12,724 bases of DNA, from positions 1-12,724 of the forward strand of contig CALABN010000192.1 of the NCBI GenBank assembly GCA_937885735.1. Reading direction: 5' to 3'. Of the stretch, positions 1 to 6,755 are shown one piece after another; positions within the stretch are counted from its first letter, which is position 1, and each line of letters opens with the position of its first letter. The stretch comes from an uncultured Bacteroidota bacterium (lineage in GTDB: Bacteria > Bacteroidota > Bacteroidia > Bacteroidales > SZUA-534). Position numbers and translations under genes: made by a program. The notes beneath the pieces are model-generated. The model did no database searches, had not been told where the DNA came from, and saw only the letters and a list, made by a program, of their open reading frames with translations.

Positions 1-1576
1 CTTCAGTCTGCGCAATGCGCTGCACAGGAACGCCTGTCATCATGGCAACCACTTCAGCCACGTTGTCGGCAGTCACTGTCTCACGGTGCTTGATAAGGTC
101 GTTTTCCCATTTCTGCTTCTCATTTTCAAGTTGCTCAATGGTTTTCTTTTCGCTGTCGCGATAATTGGCCGCCTCCTCAAATTTCTGCTGTTTAACGGCC
201 TCTATTTTCCTTGCACGTATTTCCTCAATCGACTTCTCAAGGTCGGTAATCTTCTTAGGCACATGAATGTTCGAAATGTGAACGCGTGAGCCGGCCTCGT
301 CCAAGGCGTCAATGGCCTTGTCGGGGAGATGCCTGTCAGAAATGTAGCGAGTGGTCAGTTTCACGCATGCGTCAAGCGCTTCGTCTGAATATGTCACATT
401 GTGGTGTTCCTCGTAGCGAGCCTTGATGTTGTTCAGAATCTCGCGTGTCTCTTCAGCTGATGTAGGCTCAACAATTACCTTTTGGAACCTGCGTTCAAGA
501 GCGCCGTCTTTTTCAATATATTGGCGGTATTCGTCAAGAGTAGTTGCGCCAATGCACTGAATTTCGCCTCTAGCAAGCGCAGGCTTAAGCATATTGGCTG
601 CGTCAAGCGAACCGCTTGCACCGCCAGCACCGACAATGGTGTGGATTTCATCAATGAACAATATTATGTTTGGATTATGCTGAAGTTCGTTCAGAATCGC
701 CTTCATGCGCTCTTCAAACTGTCCACGGTATTTGGTTCCTGCCACAATTGATGCAAGGTCAAGGGCAATAATGCGCTTGCCGAACAAGATGCGTGACACG
801 CGTTTCTGTACAATTCTGATGGCCATTCCTTCAGCAATTGCCGACTTGCCAACACCAGGCTCGCCGATGAGCACCGGATTGTTCTTCTTGCGACGACTCA
901 ATATTTGCGCCAAACGTTCAATTTCTGTTTCGCGGCCTACGATAGGATCGAGGCGGTTTTCTTCGGCAGCTTTTGTAAGGTCGATGCCGAAATTGTCAAG
1001 AACAGGAGTGTCAGAATTCGATTTAGGCATATTGCCGCCTTTAGAATGCTGCCTTCCGTGAGGTTTCTCAAATGGCTCGTCATCTTCCTCCTCGTCGTCA
1101 TCGTCAAACATGTCTTTAGGTGCTTGCGTCTTGTGAGGCTCTTCTGCAGGACTTGTAATTATCGACCTTATATTCTGATAATTGATATCCTGTTCGTTCA
1201 AAATTGTAGTCACCATGCTGCTTTCGTCACGTAATATTGACAACAGCAAATGACCTGAATCAATGGAGTCGCTTTTCATTGCGCGGGCTTCAAGATAGAC
1301 TATTGTAAGGACGTGTTCGGCCGCTTTCAGTAACGGAATGTTGTCATCGACACGGGCAGAACCTTCTGGCCGACGAATCTTGTCTTCAATTTTGAGCTTT
1401 AGTGTTGGCAGGTCGGCACCAGCACGGTTAAGAGCCTCAATGGCAATGCCTTCGCCGTCACGCAGGATGCCTAAAAACAAATGTTCCGTACCAATATAGT
1501 CATTATTCAGTCTTACAGCCTCTTCCTTGCTGTATATCAATATATTATTGATTTTTTGAGAAAAGTCCGAATTCAT
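1..1576 (-). CDS. clpC: ATP-dependent Clp protease ATP-binding subunit ClpC (C-terminus outside window)
   Basis: This is an AAA+ unfoldase that feeds substrates to the ClpP peptidase in the cytoplasm. The reading frame runs without a stop from ATG at 1576 to the left edge, giving 525 residues of a family usually near 840. In order I see two Clp_N repeats (about residues 4-145), a very acidic linker (about 156-170), the first AAA+ domain with Walker A GEPGVGKS (238-245), Walker B LFIDE (306-310) and the arginine pair in ERRF (361-364), and a UVR-like segment (about 455-480) typical of ClpC rather than ClpB or ClpA. The second ATPase domain and the ClpP-binding loop lie beyond the window. The start is chosen because the Clp_N domain begins right after it. 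The gene is divergent from gyrA. Family assignment is secure; ClpC rather than a close Clp paralogue rests on the UVR segment. Confidence 0.95.
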   Translation of the reverse strand, partial: MNSDFSQKINNILIYSKEEAVRLNNDYIGTEHLFLGILRDGEGIAIEALNRAGADLPTLKLKIEDKIRRPEGSARVDDNIPLLKAAEHVLTIVYLEARAMKSDSIDSGHLLLSILRDESSMVTTILNEQDINYQNIRSIITSPAEEPHKTQAPKDMFDDDDEEEDDEPFEKPHGRQHSKGGNMPKSNSDTPVLDNFGIDLTKAAEENRLDPIVGRETEIERLAQILSRRKKNNPVLIGEPGVGKSAIAEGMAIRIVQKRVSRILFGKRIIALDLASIVAGTKYRGQFEERMKAILNELQHNPNIILFIDEIHTIVGAGGASGSLDAANMLKPALARGEIQCIGATTLDEYRQYIEKDGALERRFQKVIVEPTSAEETREILNNIKARYEEHHNVTYSDEALDACVKLTTRYISDRHLPDKAIDALDEAGSRVHISNIHVPKKITDLEKSIEEIRARKIEAVKQQKFEEAANYRDSEKKTIEQLENEKQKWENDLIKHRETVTADNVAEVVAMMTGVPVQRIAQTE

Positions 1577-1615
1577 AGATGCAAAAATATTTATCCAAAT
1601 GCGAATGTACGTATT

Positions 1616-1644
1616 TAAACTTATGTATTAGGCGGAATGACAAA
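1616..1644 (-). promoter_or_regulatory. candidate clpC promoter
   Basis: On the minus strand TTTG (1644-1641) is followed after 17 bases by TAAGTTTA (1623-1616), a 7/8 match to the Bacteroidota -7 element TAnnTTTG. The spacer is shorter than the usual 19-21. A rival exact -7 match, TATTTTTG, lies at 1589-1582, but it has no upstream TTTG and would leave almost no leader before the ATG at 1576. Which one is used cannot be told from sequence. Confidence 0.3.
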
Positions 1645-1672
1645 TCTTTTTTACATATATTTTGAACTTGTC

Positions 1673-1708
1673 TTTATCAACAATTCACACAGTTTTTTTG
1701 TTGATAAA
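1673..1708. repeat. 11-base inverted repeat between clpC and gyrA, arms resemble DnaA boxes
   Basis: TTTATCAACAA (1673-1683) is mirrored by TTGTTGATAAA (1698-1708) around a 14-base centre. Each arm contains TTATCAACA, which differs from the consensus DnaA box TTATCCACA at one base. The repeat sits near the middle of the divergent spacer, about 97 bases from the clpC start and 100 from the gyrA start, so a shared operator is possible. No T-run follows on either strand, so it is a poor terminator. The rest of the spacer is AT-rich with no gene. Confidence 0.55.
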
Positions 1709-1770
1709 ACGTTGTTTTTTGGCCCCTTCTAAATTGTCCCAATTAACCTTTAATGCTAATTTTAGGCGTT

Positions 1771-1802
1771 TTTGTAAAAAATCGAATATTAACATAATTT
1801 TA
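1771..1802 (+). promoter_or_regulatory. candidate gyrA promoter, possibly giving a leaderless mRNA
   Basis: TTTG (1771-1774), a 20-base spacer, then TAATTTTA (1795-1802), a 7/8 match to TAnnTTTG with the standard Bacteroidota spacing. Transcription would begin about 4-7 bases past the -7 element, at or next to the ATG at 1809. No better pair was found between 1640 and 1770. Confidence 0.4.
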
Positions 1803-1808
1803 TTATAA

Positions 1809-4322
1809 ATGATTGACGGACAGAAAATTATCAAAATCAATATCGAAGAGGAGATGAAATCTTCGTACATTGATTATTCTATGTCAGTAATTGTAGCCCG
1901 AGCCTTGCCAGATGCGCGAGACGGATTGAAACCCGTACACCGCAGGGTATTGTTCGGAATGAATGGATTGGGAAACACTTCTGATAAACCATATAAGAAA
2001 TCGGCGAGAATTGTTGGTGAGGTGATGGGTAAGTTCCACCCACACGGCGACTCTTCAATTTACGGAACACTGGTACGCATGGCACAGGATTGGGCAATGC
2101 GTTATCCTCTTGTCGACGGTCAGGGAAACTTTGGCTCAATCGACGGCGACAGCCCTGCCGCCATGCGTTACACAGAGGCCAGAATGTCAAAGATTGCCGA
2201 GGAAATCATTGCCGACATCGACAAGGAGACTGTCGACATGACAATGAACTTTGATGAAACAATTCCAGAACCTACGGTGATGCCGACCAAGATACCTAAC
2301 CTTTTGGTAAACGGCGCTTCAGGTATTGCAGTAGGTATGGCAACCAATATGCCAACCCACAACTTGTGTGAGGTTGTTGACGGACTATGCGCCACAATCG
2401 ACAACCCGGAAATCACAACCGACGAATTGATTCATTACATCAAAGGTCCTGATTTCCCAACAGGTGGCATTATCTATGGTGTGCAAGGCATCAAGGATGC
2501 TTATGAGACAGGTCGTGGCCGAATTGTAATAAGAGGCAAGGTTGAGATTGAAAATACCGAGCACGGCAAGTCACGCATCGTGATAACTGAAATTCCTTAC
2601 AACGTCAACAAGGCTGAAATGATTAAGCATACAGCCGAACTTGTCAACGACAAGAAGATTGACGGCATAACAAACCTTAACGACGAATCGGACCGCGAGG
2701 GTATGCGCATTGTCTATGACTTGCGCAAGGACGTGGTTCCTTCAGTTGTCCTTAACAAACTGTACAAGTACACAGAACTTCAATCGTCGTTCAGCGTCAA
2801 CAATGTGGCTTTGGTTGACGGGCGTCCATACACACTCAACCTCAAGGAACTGCTGACAAACTTCATCGAGCACCGCCACGACGTTGTCACTCGCCGTACA
2901 AAGTTCGAACTTCGCAAGGCAGAGGAACGTGCCCACATTCTGGAAGGCTTGATTATCGCCAGCGACAACATCGACGAGGTGATAGCTATCATCAAGTCGT
3001 CAAAGAACCCTGACGAGGCACGCCAACGGCTTATGGAACGTTTCGGCTTGAGCGACATTCAGTCTCGCGCCATTGTTGAAATGCGTTTGCGCCAACTGAC
3101 AGGACTTGAACAAGACAAGTTGCGTGCAGAATATGAAGACATCTGCAAACTCATCGAGCACTTGAAGGCATTGTTGGAAAGCAAGGAACTTCGTATGCAA
3201 CTTATCAAGGATGAGTTGATTGAGATGAAGCAGAAATACGGTGACGAACGCCGTACTGAAATTGTTCCAGACGAAGGCGAATTCAACCCTGAAGACTTCT
3301 ATGCCGATGAGGACGTTGTAATCACTATATCACATTTGGGATACATCAAGCGTACATCGCTAAGCGAATTCAAGACTCAAGGCCGTGGTGGCGTGGGCTC
3401 AAAAGGCAGCAACACCCGCGACGAGGACTTCATTGAGCACTTGTACAGCGCTAATATGCACAGCACAATGCTGTTCTTCACCGAAATGGGACGTTGCTTC
3501 TGGCTTAAGGTTTATGAAATTCCAGAAGGAACACGCACATCAAAGGGCCGGGCAATCCAGAACCTTCTGCAAATCGACCCTAATGACCGCGTAATGGCTT
3601 ACATCAATGTCAAGACATTGACTGACGAGGAATACATACATAACCATTTCATAATGTTGGTATCAAAGCAAGGCATTGTCAAGAAGACAACATTGGAGGC
3701 TTACTCTCGTCCTCGACAAAATGGTGTGAACGCCATCAACATCCGCGAAGACGACCAATTGCTCGTTGCAGCGCTTACTGACGGCAAGAACGAGATTATT
3801 CTTGGCGTCAAGAGCGGCAAGGCTGTCCGCTTCAACGAACAGGATGTTCGACCAATGGGCCGTAACGCAACTGGTGTCAAGGGTGTTACATTGGTCGGCG
3901 ACGATGAGGTTGTAGGCGTTGTAAATGTAGGCGAGGAGAAGAACGACATATTGGTTGTATCAGAGAACGGATTCGGCAAACGCTCAAATCTTGATGACTA
4001 TCGTATCACCAAACGCGGTGCAAAGGGTGTCAAGACGTTGAACATCACCGACAAGACAGGCGACATGGTTGCCATTATGGGTGTGGTTGACGATGAGGAC
4101 TTGATGATTATCACCAAGAACGGCTTGACAATTCGCCAAACAGTTGCTGAGTTGAGAGTGATGGGTAGAGCTACACAAGGTGTCAAACTCATCAAACTTC
4201 GTCCTAACGATGCTATTGCAGCAGTAGAGATTGTTCCTCACCAAGACGAGGAAGAACTTCCTGCTGAGAATGCTGATGGTGAAAATTCAGCCAATACGTC
4301 GGCAGAACCAACCGAAGAATAA
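1809..4322 (+). CDS. gyrA: DNA gyrase subunit A
   Basis: GyrA is the breakage-reunion subunit of the A2B2 gyrase that introduces negative supercoils into DNA. The 837-residue product is full length for the family. The N-terminal winged-helix/tower region holds the catalytic tyrosine at Tyr121 in AAMRYTEAR, equivalent to E. coli Tyr122. The quinolone-resistance-determining region at 78-94 reads HPHGDSSIYGTLVRMAQ, keeping Ser82 (E. coli Ser83) but with Gly86 where E. coli has Asp87. A C-terminal beta-pinwheel domain (about 500-810) contains a GyrA box, QGRGGVG (524-530), that differs from the E. coli QRRGGKG. That box favours GyrA over ParC. A Glu-rich tail closes the protein. The start at 1809 is kept because IIKINIEEEMKSSYIDYSMS is the expected N-terminus in this phylum. 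The gene is followed by its own terminator and then a TPR gene. Confidence 0.97.
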   Translation: MIDGQKIIKINIEEEMKSSYIDYSMSVIVARALPDARDGLKPVHRRVLFGMNGLGNTSDKPYKKSARIVGEVMGKFHPHGDSSIYGTLVRMAQDWAMRYPLVDGQGNFGSIDGDSPAAMRYTEARMSKIAEEIIADIDKETVDMTMNFDETIPEPTVMPTKIPNLLVNGASGIAVGMATNMPTHNLCEVVDGLCATIDNPEITTDELIHYIKGPDFPTGGIIYGVQGIKDAYETGRGRIVIRGKVEIENTEHGKSRIVITEIPYNVNKAEMIKHTAELVNDKKIDGITNLNDESDREGMRIVYDLRKDVVPSVVLNKLYKYTELQSSFSVNNVALVDGRPYTLNLKELLTNFIEHRHDVVTRRTKFELRKAEERAHILEGLIIASDNIDEVIAIIKSSKNPDEARQRLMERFGLSDIQSRAIVEMRLRQLTGLEQDKLRAEYEDICKLIEHLKALLESKELRMQLIKDELIEMKQKYGDERRTEIVPDEGEFNPEDFYADEDVVITISHLGYIKRTSLSEFKTQGRGGVGSKGSNTRDEDFIEHLYSANMHSTMLFFTEMGRCFWLKVYEIPEGTRTSKGRAIQNLLQIDPNDRVMAYINVKTLTDEEYIHNHFIMLVSKQGIVKKTTLEAYSRPRQNGVNAINIREDDQLLVAALTDGKNEIILGVKSGKAVRFNEQDVRPMGRNATGVKGVTLVGDDEVVGVVNVGEEKNDILVVSENGFGKRSNLDDYRITKRGAKGVKTLNITDKTGDMVAIMGVVDDEDLMIITKNGLTIRQTVAELRVMGRATQGVKLIKLRPNDAIAAVEIVPHQDEEELPAENADGENSANTSAEPTEE

Positions 4323-4340
4323 TACATTACGGCAATATTG

Positions 4341-4375
4341 AAAGACGGGTAGGGTAACTTACCCGTCTTTTTTTT
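4341..4375 (+). terminator. rho-independent terminator of gyrA
   Basis: An 11-bp perfect stem, AAAGACGGGTA (4341-4351) with TACCCGTCTTT (4360-4370), closes an 8-base loop and runs into eight T's (4368-4375). It begins 18 bases after the gyrA stop, so gyrA should not be co-transcribed with the next gene. Confidence 0.93.
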
Positions 4376-4404
4376 CAATAATATGGAATAGATTCAATTT
4401 TAGA

Positions 4405-4435
4405 TTTCTATCTTTGATTAGTATAACTATATTTG
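4405..4435 (+). promoter_or_regulatory. promoter of the TPR protein gene
   Basis: TATATTTG (4428-4435) is an exact match to TAnnTTTG. TTTC (4405-4408), 19 bases upstream, is a 3/4 match to the -33 TTTG. The start site would fall near 4440, leaving a leader of about 30 bases before the ATG at 4470. The terminator just upstream supports independent transcription. Nothing else is seen between 4376 and 4469. Confidence 0.5.
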
Positions 4436-4469
4436 CCAACACTTAGAACTAACTTAAAAAACATAGTAT

Positions 4470-5648
4470 ATGAAACGTATCGGATTTTTATTGTCTTTGG
4501 TTGCCATCAGTGCTACAGCAATGGGCCAAGGCAGCAAGGTGACGAATGCAAGCGTCAATGTAAAAAACGGAGAACTGGACAAGGCTAAAGCTGCCATTGA
4601 AGAAGCCATTCTCCATGAAAAGACTAAAGATCAACCTAAAACTTGGATGGTGCGAGGTGATGTTTACAAAGCCATAGCAGAATCAAAGAACCCAGCAATG
4701 CAGGCATTGTGCGAAACTCCAACTGCAATAGCATTGCAATCATACAAGAAGGCAATTGCACTAGATGCAAAAGGTAGTTTCCGCAAACAAATCAACGCAT
4801 CTTTGTCTCTTATGTCATTTACAGTTGCCAACGCTGCATATGATTTCAACGATAAAGACGATTTGGTAAACTCTTTGGATTGCTTCGAGCAGTCACTTGC
4901 CATTGACAGCATCACTACACCTGGTAAGGTTGATTCTGTAACCATTTACAATGCCGGCTTAATGGCTGACAAGATTAAAAACTATGACAAGGCCCGTTTC
5001 TACTACAACAGATGTATTGAAATTGGTTATAGTGGCGCTATGGCTTATGGTCTATTGGCTAATCTTGATAAAGCACAAGGTGATACCGCAGCATATCTTG
5101 CTCAAATTGAAAAAGGCATCAAGGCTTATCCTGACAACTGCAGCTCATTGCTTATAGAACTTATCAACCACTATATTCTACTTGGTCAGTCACAAGAAGC
5201 ACTTGACTATTTGGCTAAAGCCATTGAACAGGATGGCAACAACCCAACTTACTATTTTTCACAAGGTTCGTTGCTTGATAGACTAGGTAGAACAGACGAA
5301 GCCAAGTTATCTTATGATAAGGCCTTGGAAATTAAGCCTGACTATTTTGATGCATGGTTGAATTTGGGCGTTCAGGTTTACAACAAGGCTGTGGAAATGG
5401 CAAAGGTTGCCAATGATATTCCAGCAAACAAGCCAAAAGAATATGATGCAGCAATTGCAGCAGCTTTTGAGCAAATGAACCTTGCTGTTCCTTACTTTGA
5501 AAAGGCATATTCAATCAAGCCTAATGATGAATATGCAATGCAGGTATTGAAAGAATGCTATTTCAAACTTCGTAGCACTCACCCAGAGTATAACGACAAG
5601 TACAATGACATCAAGGCTAAACTTGATGCTGCACCAGCGCAAGAATAA
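4470..5648 (+). CDS. secreted tetratricopeptide repeat protein
   Basis: A 392-residue protein with a cleavable-looking signal peptide: Lys-Arg, then a hydrophobic core and an AMG-Q/GS junction near residue 19-20, with no lipobox cysteine. It should therefore act in the periplasm. The rest is largely alpha-helical, with TPR-like helix pairs at about 157-190, 225-257, 259-292 (the clearest, ending in ALEIKPDY) and a looser set around 330-365. TPR arrays bind partner proteins and no catalytic motif is visible, so the likely role is scaffolding, with an unknown partner. I recall TPR genes next to gyrA in other Bacteroidales, which would make the neighbourhood conserved rather than accidental, but this was not checked. 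The gene is monocistronic by context, with a promoter at 4405-4435 and a hairpin right after the stop. Start chosen for the signal peptide. Confidence 0.88.
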   Translation: MKRIGFLLSLVAISATAMGQGSKVTNASVNVKNGELDKAKAAIEEAILHEKTKDQPKTWMVRGDVYKAIAESKNPAMQALCETPTAIALQSYKKAIALDAKGSFRKQINASLSLMSFTVANAAYDFNDKDDLVNSLDCFEQSLAIDSITTPGKVDSVTIYNAGLMADKIKNYDKARFYYNRCIEIGYSGAMAYGLLANLDKAQGDTAAYLAQIEKGIKAYPDNCSSLLIELINHYILLGQSQEALDYLAKAIEQDGNNPTYYFSQGSLLDRLGRTDEAKLSYDKALEIKPDYFDAWLNLGVQVYNKAVEMAKVANDIPANKPKEYDAAIAAAFEQMNLAVPYFEKAYSIKPNDEYAMQVLKECYFKLRSTHPEYNDKYNDIKAKLDAAPAQE

Positions 5649-5668
5649 TCAAGATTCTCAATAAACAT

Positions 5669-5700
5669 AAAAAAGGCTTCTCAATCGAGAAGCCTTTTTT
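5669..5700. terminator. bidirectional terminator between convergent genes
   Basis: A 14-bp perfect stem, AAAAAAGGCTTCTC (5669-5682) with GAGAAGCCTTTTTT (5687-5700), has a 4-base loop AATC. It has a T-run on either strand, so it can end the TPR transcript (stop at 5648) and the minus-strand operon (stop at 5726). Confidence 0.93.
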
Positions 5701-5725
5701 ATTTGGGGTAAATTATTGAATTATA

Positions 5726-6040
5726 TCAATCTGCATCTTCGTCAAGAACCTCAATAAGAAAACTGACAGGACGGAACCCGTCGTTGCAAGAAATCATTGC
5801 ACTTTGCGGATTTTTCATCCAACCATCATAAAAATTGGAACCGCCATGGCACAATGTCATTACAAAAGGTGACATGCAATCCCATGCAGCCTGGCACAAA
5901 CCTTCAGGTTTGGCCCAGCCATTTGCTACAAATGTCATACCTTCCTGCATATCACAGGCATGTTCAATTGGATTCTCATATTTTGCGGACAAATCGGCGT
6001 AAAATGCCTTGCGAGCCACCGTTATCTTGCATTTTTTCAT
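5726..6040 (-). CDS. TIGR04076 family small protein, function unknown
   Basis: The 104-residue product has the layout I associate with TIGR04076: MKKCKITVARKAF at the N-terminus, then Cys29, the segment PEGLCQAAW (45-53), LCHGG (63-67) and the ending SCNDGFRPVSFLIEV (84-98). Six cysteines (4, 29, 49, 55, 64, 85) and His65 could bind a metal or do redox chemistry; that is inference, as no function is established for the family to my knowledge. There is no signal peptide or membrane segment, so it should be cytoplasmic. It starts 14 bases after the stop of the channel gene 6055-6657 on the same strand, so the two are probably one transcript. The acidic tail DEDAD is short. The next element downstream is the bidirectional hairpin at 5669-5700. 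Confidence 0.83.
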   Translation of the reverse strand: MKKCKITVARKAFYADLSAKYENPIEHACDMQEGMTFVANGWAKPEGLCQAAWDCMSPFVMTLCHGGSNFYDGWMKNPQSAMISCNDGFRPVSFLIEVLDEDAD

Positions 6041-6054
6041 ATTAAAACGTCTTT

Positions 6055-6657
6055 TTATTCAGTTGTACCTGTTATTGCGCGATACAAGTTGCATCCTACA
6101 AAATTGCCTGCAACAATGCTGACGTAGAATACCAGCACGTCAACACAGTTGTCTGCCAAGTATGATGCTGGAACAGTCAAATAGTAGAATCCGTCGGCAA
6201 CGCAGTGTGGAAAGCCACACATGATGAACAATGGAACGCCAAACAGCAATGGCAGATTTTTGTCCTTGCGGGCAAATGTGACGGCTGTAGTCATGATAAA
6301 ACCGCAACCAATGGCCAAAATGCCACCTTTAAGCGGACCACAGGCCAGTCGTCCTTCAAGCACTTTCTGCGCAGTTTCCTGCAAAGGCATTGGACTACAA
6401 CGTGCAATCATTGCAACGGCAAGACAACCGACTAGATTGCCAAAAAGAATAAGAAACAAATCGCCGACTTCGCCTTTCTTGATAAATCCAGCAGTACCTG
6501 TGTACAATTTCAACTTGTAATGAACAACTGTCAACAAGCCAAACGCAAATAACACGGCACCGACAATGCTTTTTTCTGCCAAATAGCCAAATCCTGCTAT
6601 TCCAATGCAAACGCCAGCCAAAAAGGCGGAGCGGAGTAATTTGAATGTATCTTTCAT
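6055..6657 (-). CDS. formate/nitrite transporter (FNT) family channel, compact form
   Basis: FNT proteins are inner-membrane pentameric channels for small monovalent anions such as formate, nitrite or hydrosulfide. This 200-residue protein shows six hydrophobic segments at roughly 9-28, 30-47, 66-85, 109-129, 136-160 and 171-195. The family features are LYTGTAGF (51-58), matching the broken second helix, GNLVG (73-77) in the third, GFPHCVADGFYYL (148-160) with the pore histidine at His151, and GNFVG (184-188) in the last. Typical members have about 250-300 residues, so loops and termini are pared down, but no helix is missing and no frame break is seen. The substrate cannot be read from sequence. 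It heads a two-gene operon with the TIGR04076 gene. Its start lies 98 bases from the divergent esterase gene. Confidence 0.87.
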   Translation of the reverse strand: MKDTFKLLRSAFLAGVCIGIAGFGYLAEKSIVGAVLFAFGLLTVVHYKLKLYTGTAGFIKKGEVGDLFLILFGNLVGCLAVAMIARCSPMPLQETAQKVLEGRLACGPLKGGILAIGCGFIMTTAVTFARKDKNLPLLFGVPLFIMCGFPHCVADGFYYLTVPASYLADNCVDVLVFYVSIVAGNFVGCNLYRAITGTTE

Positions 6658-6673
6658 AATATGTGAATTTGTC

Positions 6674-6681
6674 CAAAAATA
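6674..6681 (-). promoter_or_regulatory. candidate -7 element of the FNT operon
   Basis: On the minus strand 6681-6674 reads TATTTTTG, an exact TAnnTTTG match. It would give a leader of about 10-12 bases before the ATG at 6657. No TTTG lies at the expected 19-21 base distance upstream. Confidence 0.4.
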
Positions 6682-6716
6682 ACTATTTCAATGTCTATAA
6701 TTGAGATTATTAAGCA

Positions 6717-6724
6717 TATATTTG
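6717..6724 (+). promoter_or_regulatory. candidate -7 element of the CE1 esterase gene
   Basis: TATATTTG is an exact TAnnTTTG match, predicting a start site near 6729 and a leader of about 26 bases to the ATG at 6756. The -33 region is not recognisable. The divergent FNT -7 element lies only 35 bases away, so the two promoters may compete. Confidence 0.45.
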
Positions 6725-6755
6725 GAATAGATACACACAAGTAAATAACAATATC

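Noticed and set aside
86..1234. Several open frames of 67-118 codons on the plus strand at the left end.
   Set aside because: All are antisense to clpC, whose frame carries Clp_N, Walker A and Walker B motifs without a break.
1685..1870. A 61-codon minus-strand frame spanning the clpC-gyrA spacer and the gyrA start.
   Set aside because: It overlaps the gyrA start, has a low-complexity AT-driven composition and covers the candidate regulatory repeat; no sign of coding selection.
6205..6520. Plus-strand open frames of 76 and 99 codons within the FNT gene.
   Set aside because: Antisense to a gene with six membrane segments and family motifs; no independent support.
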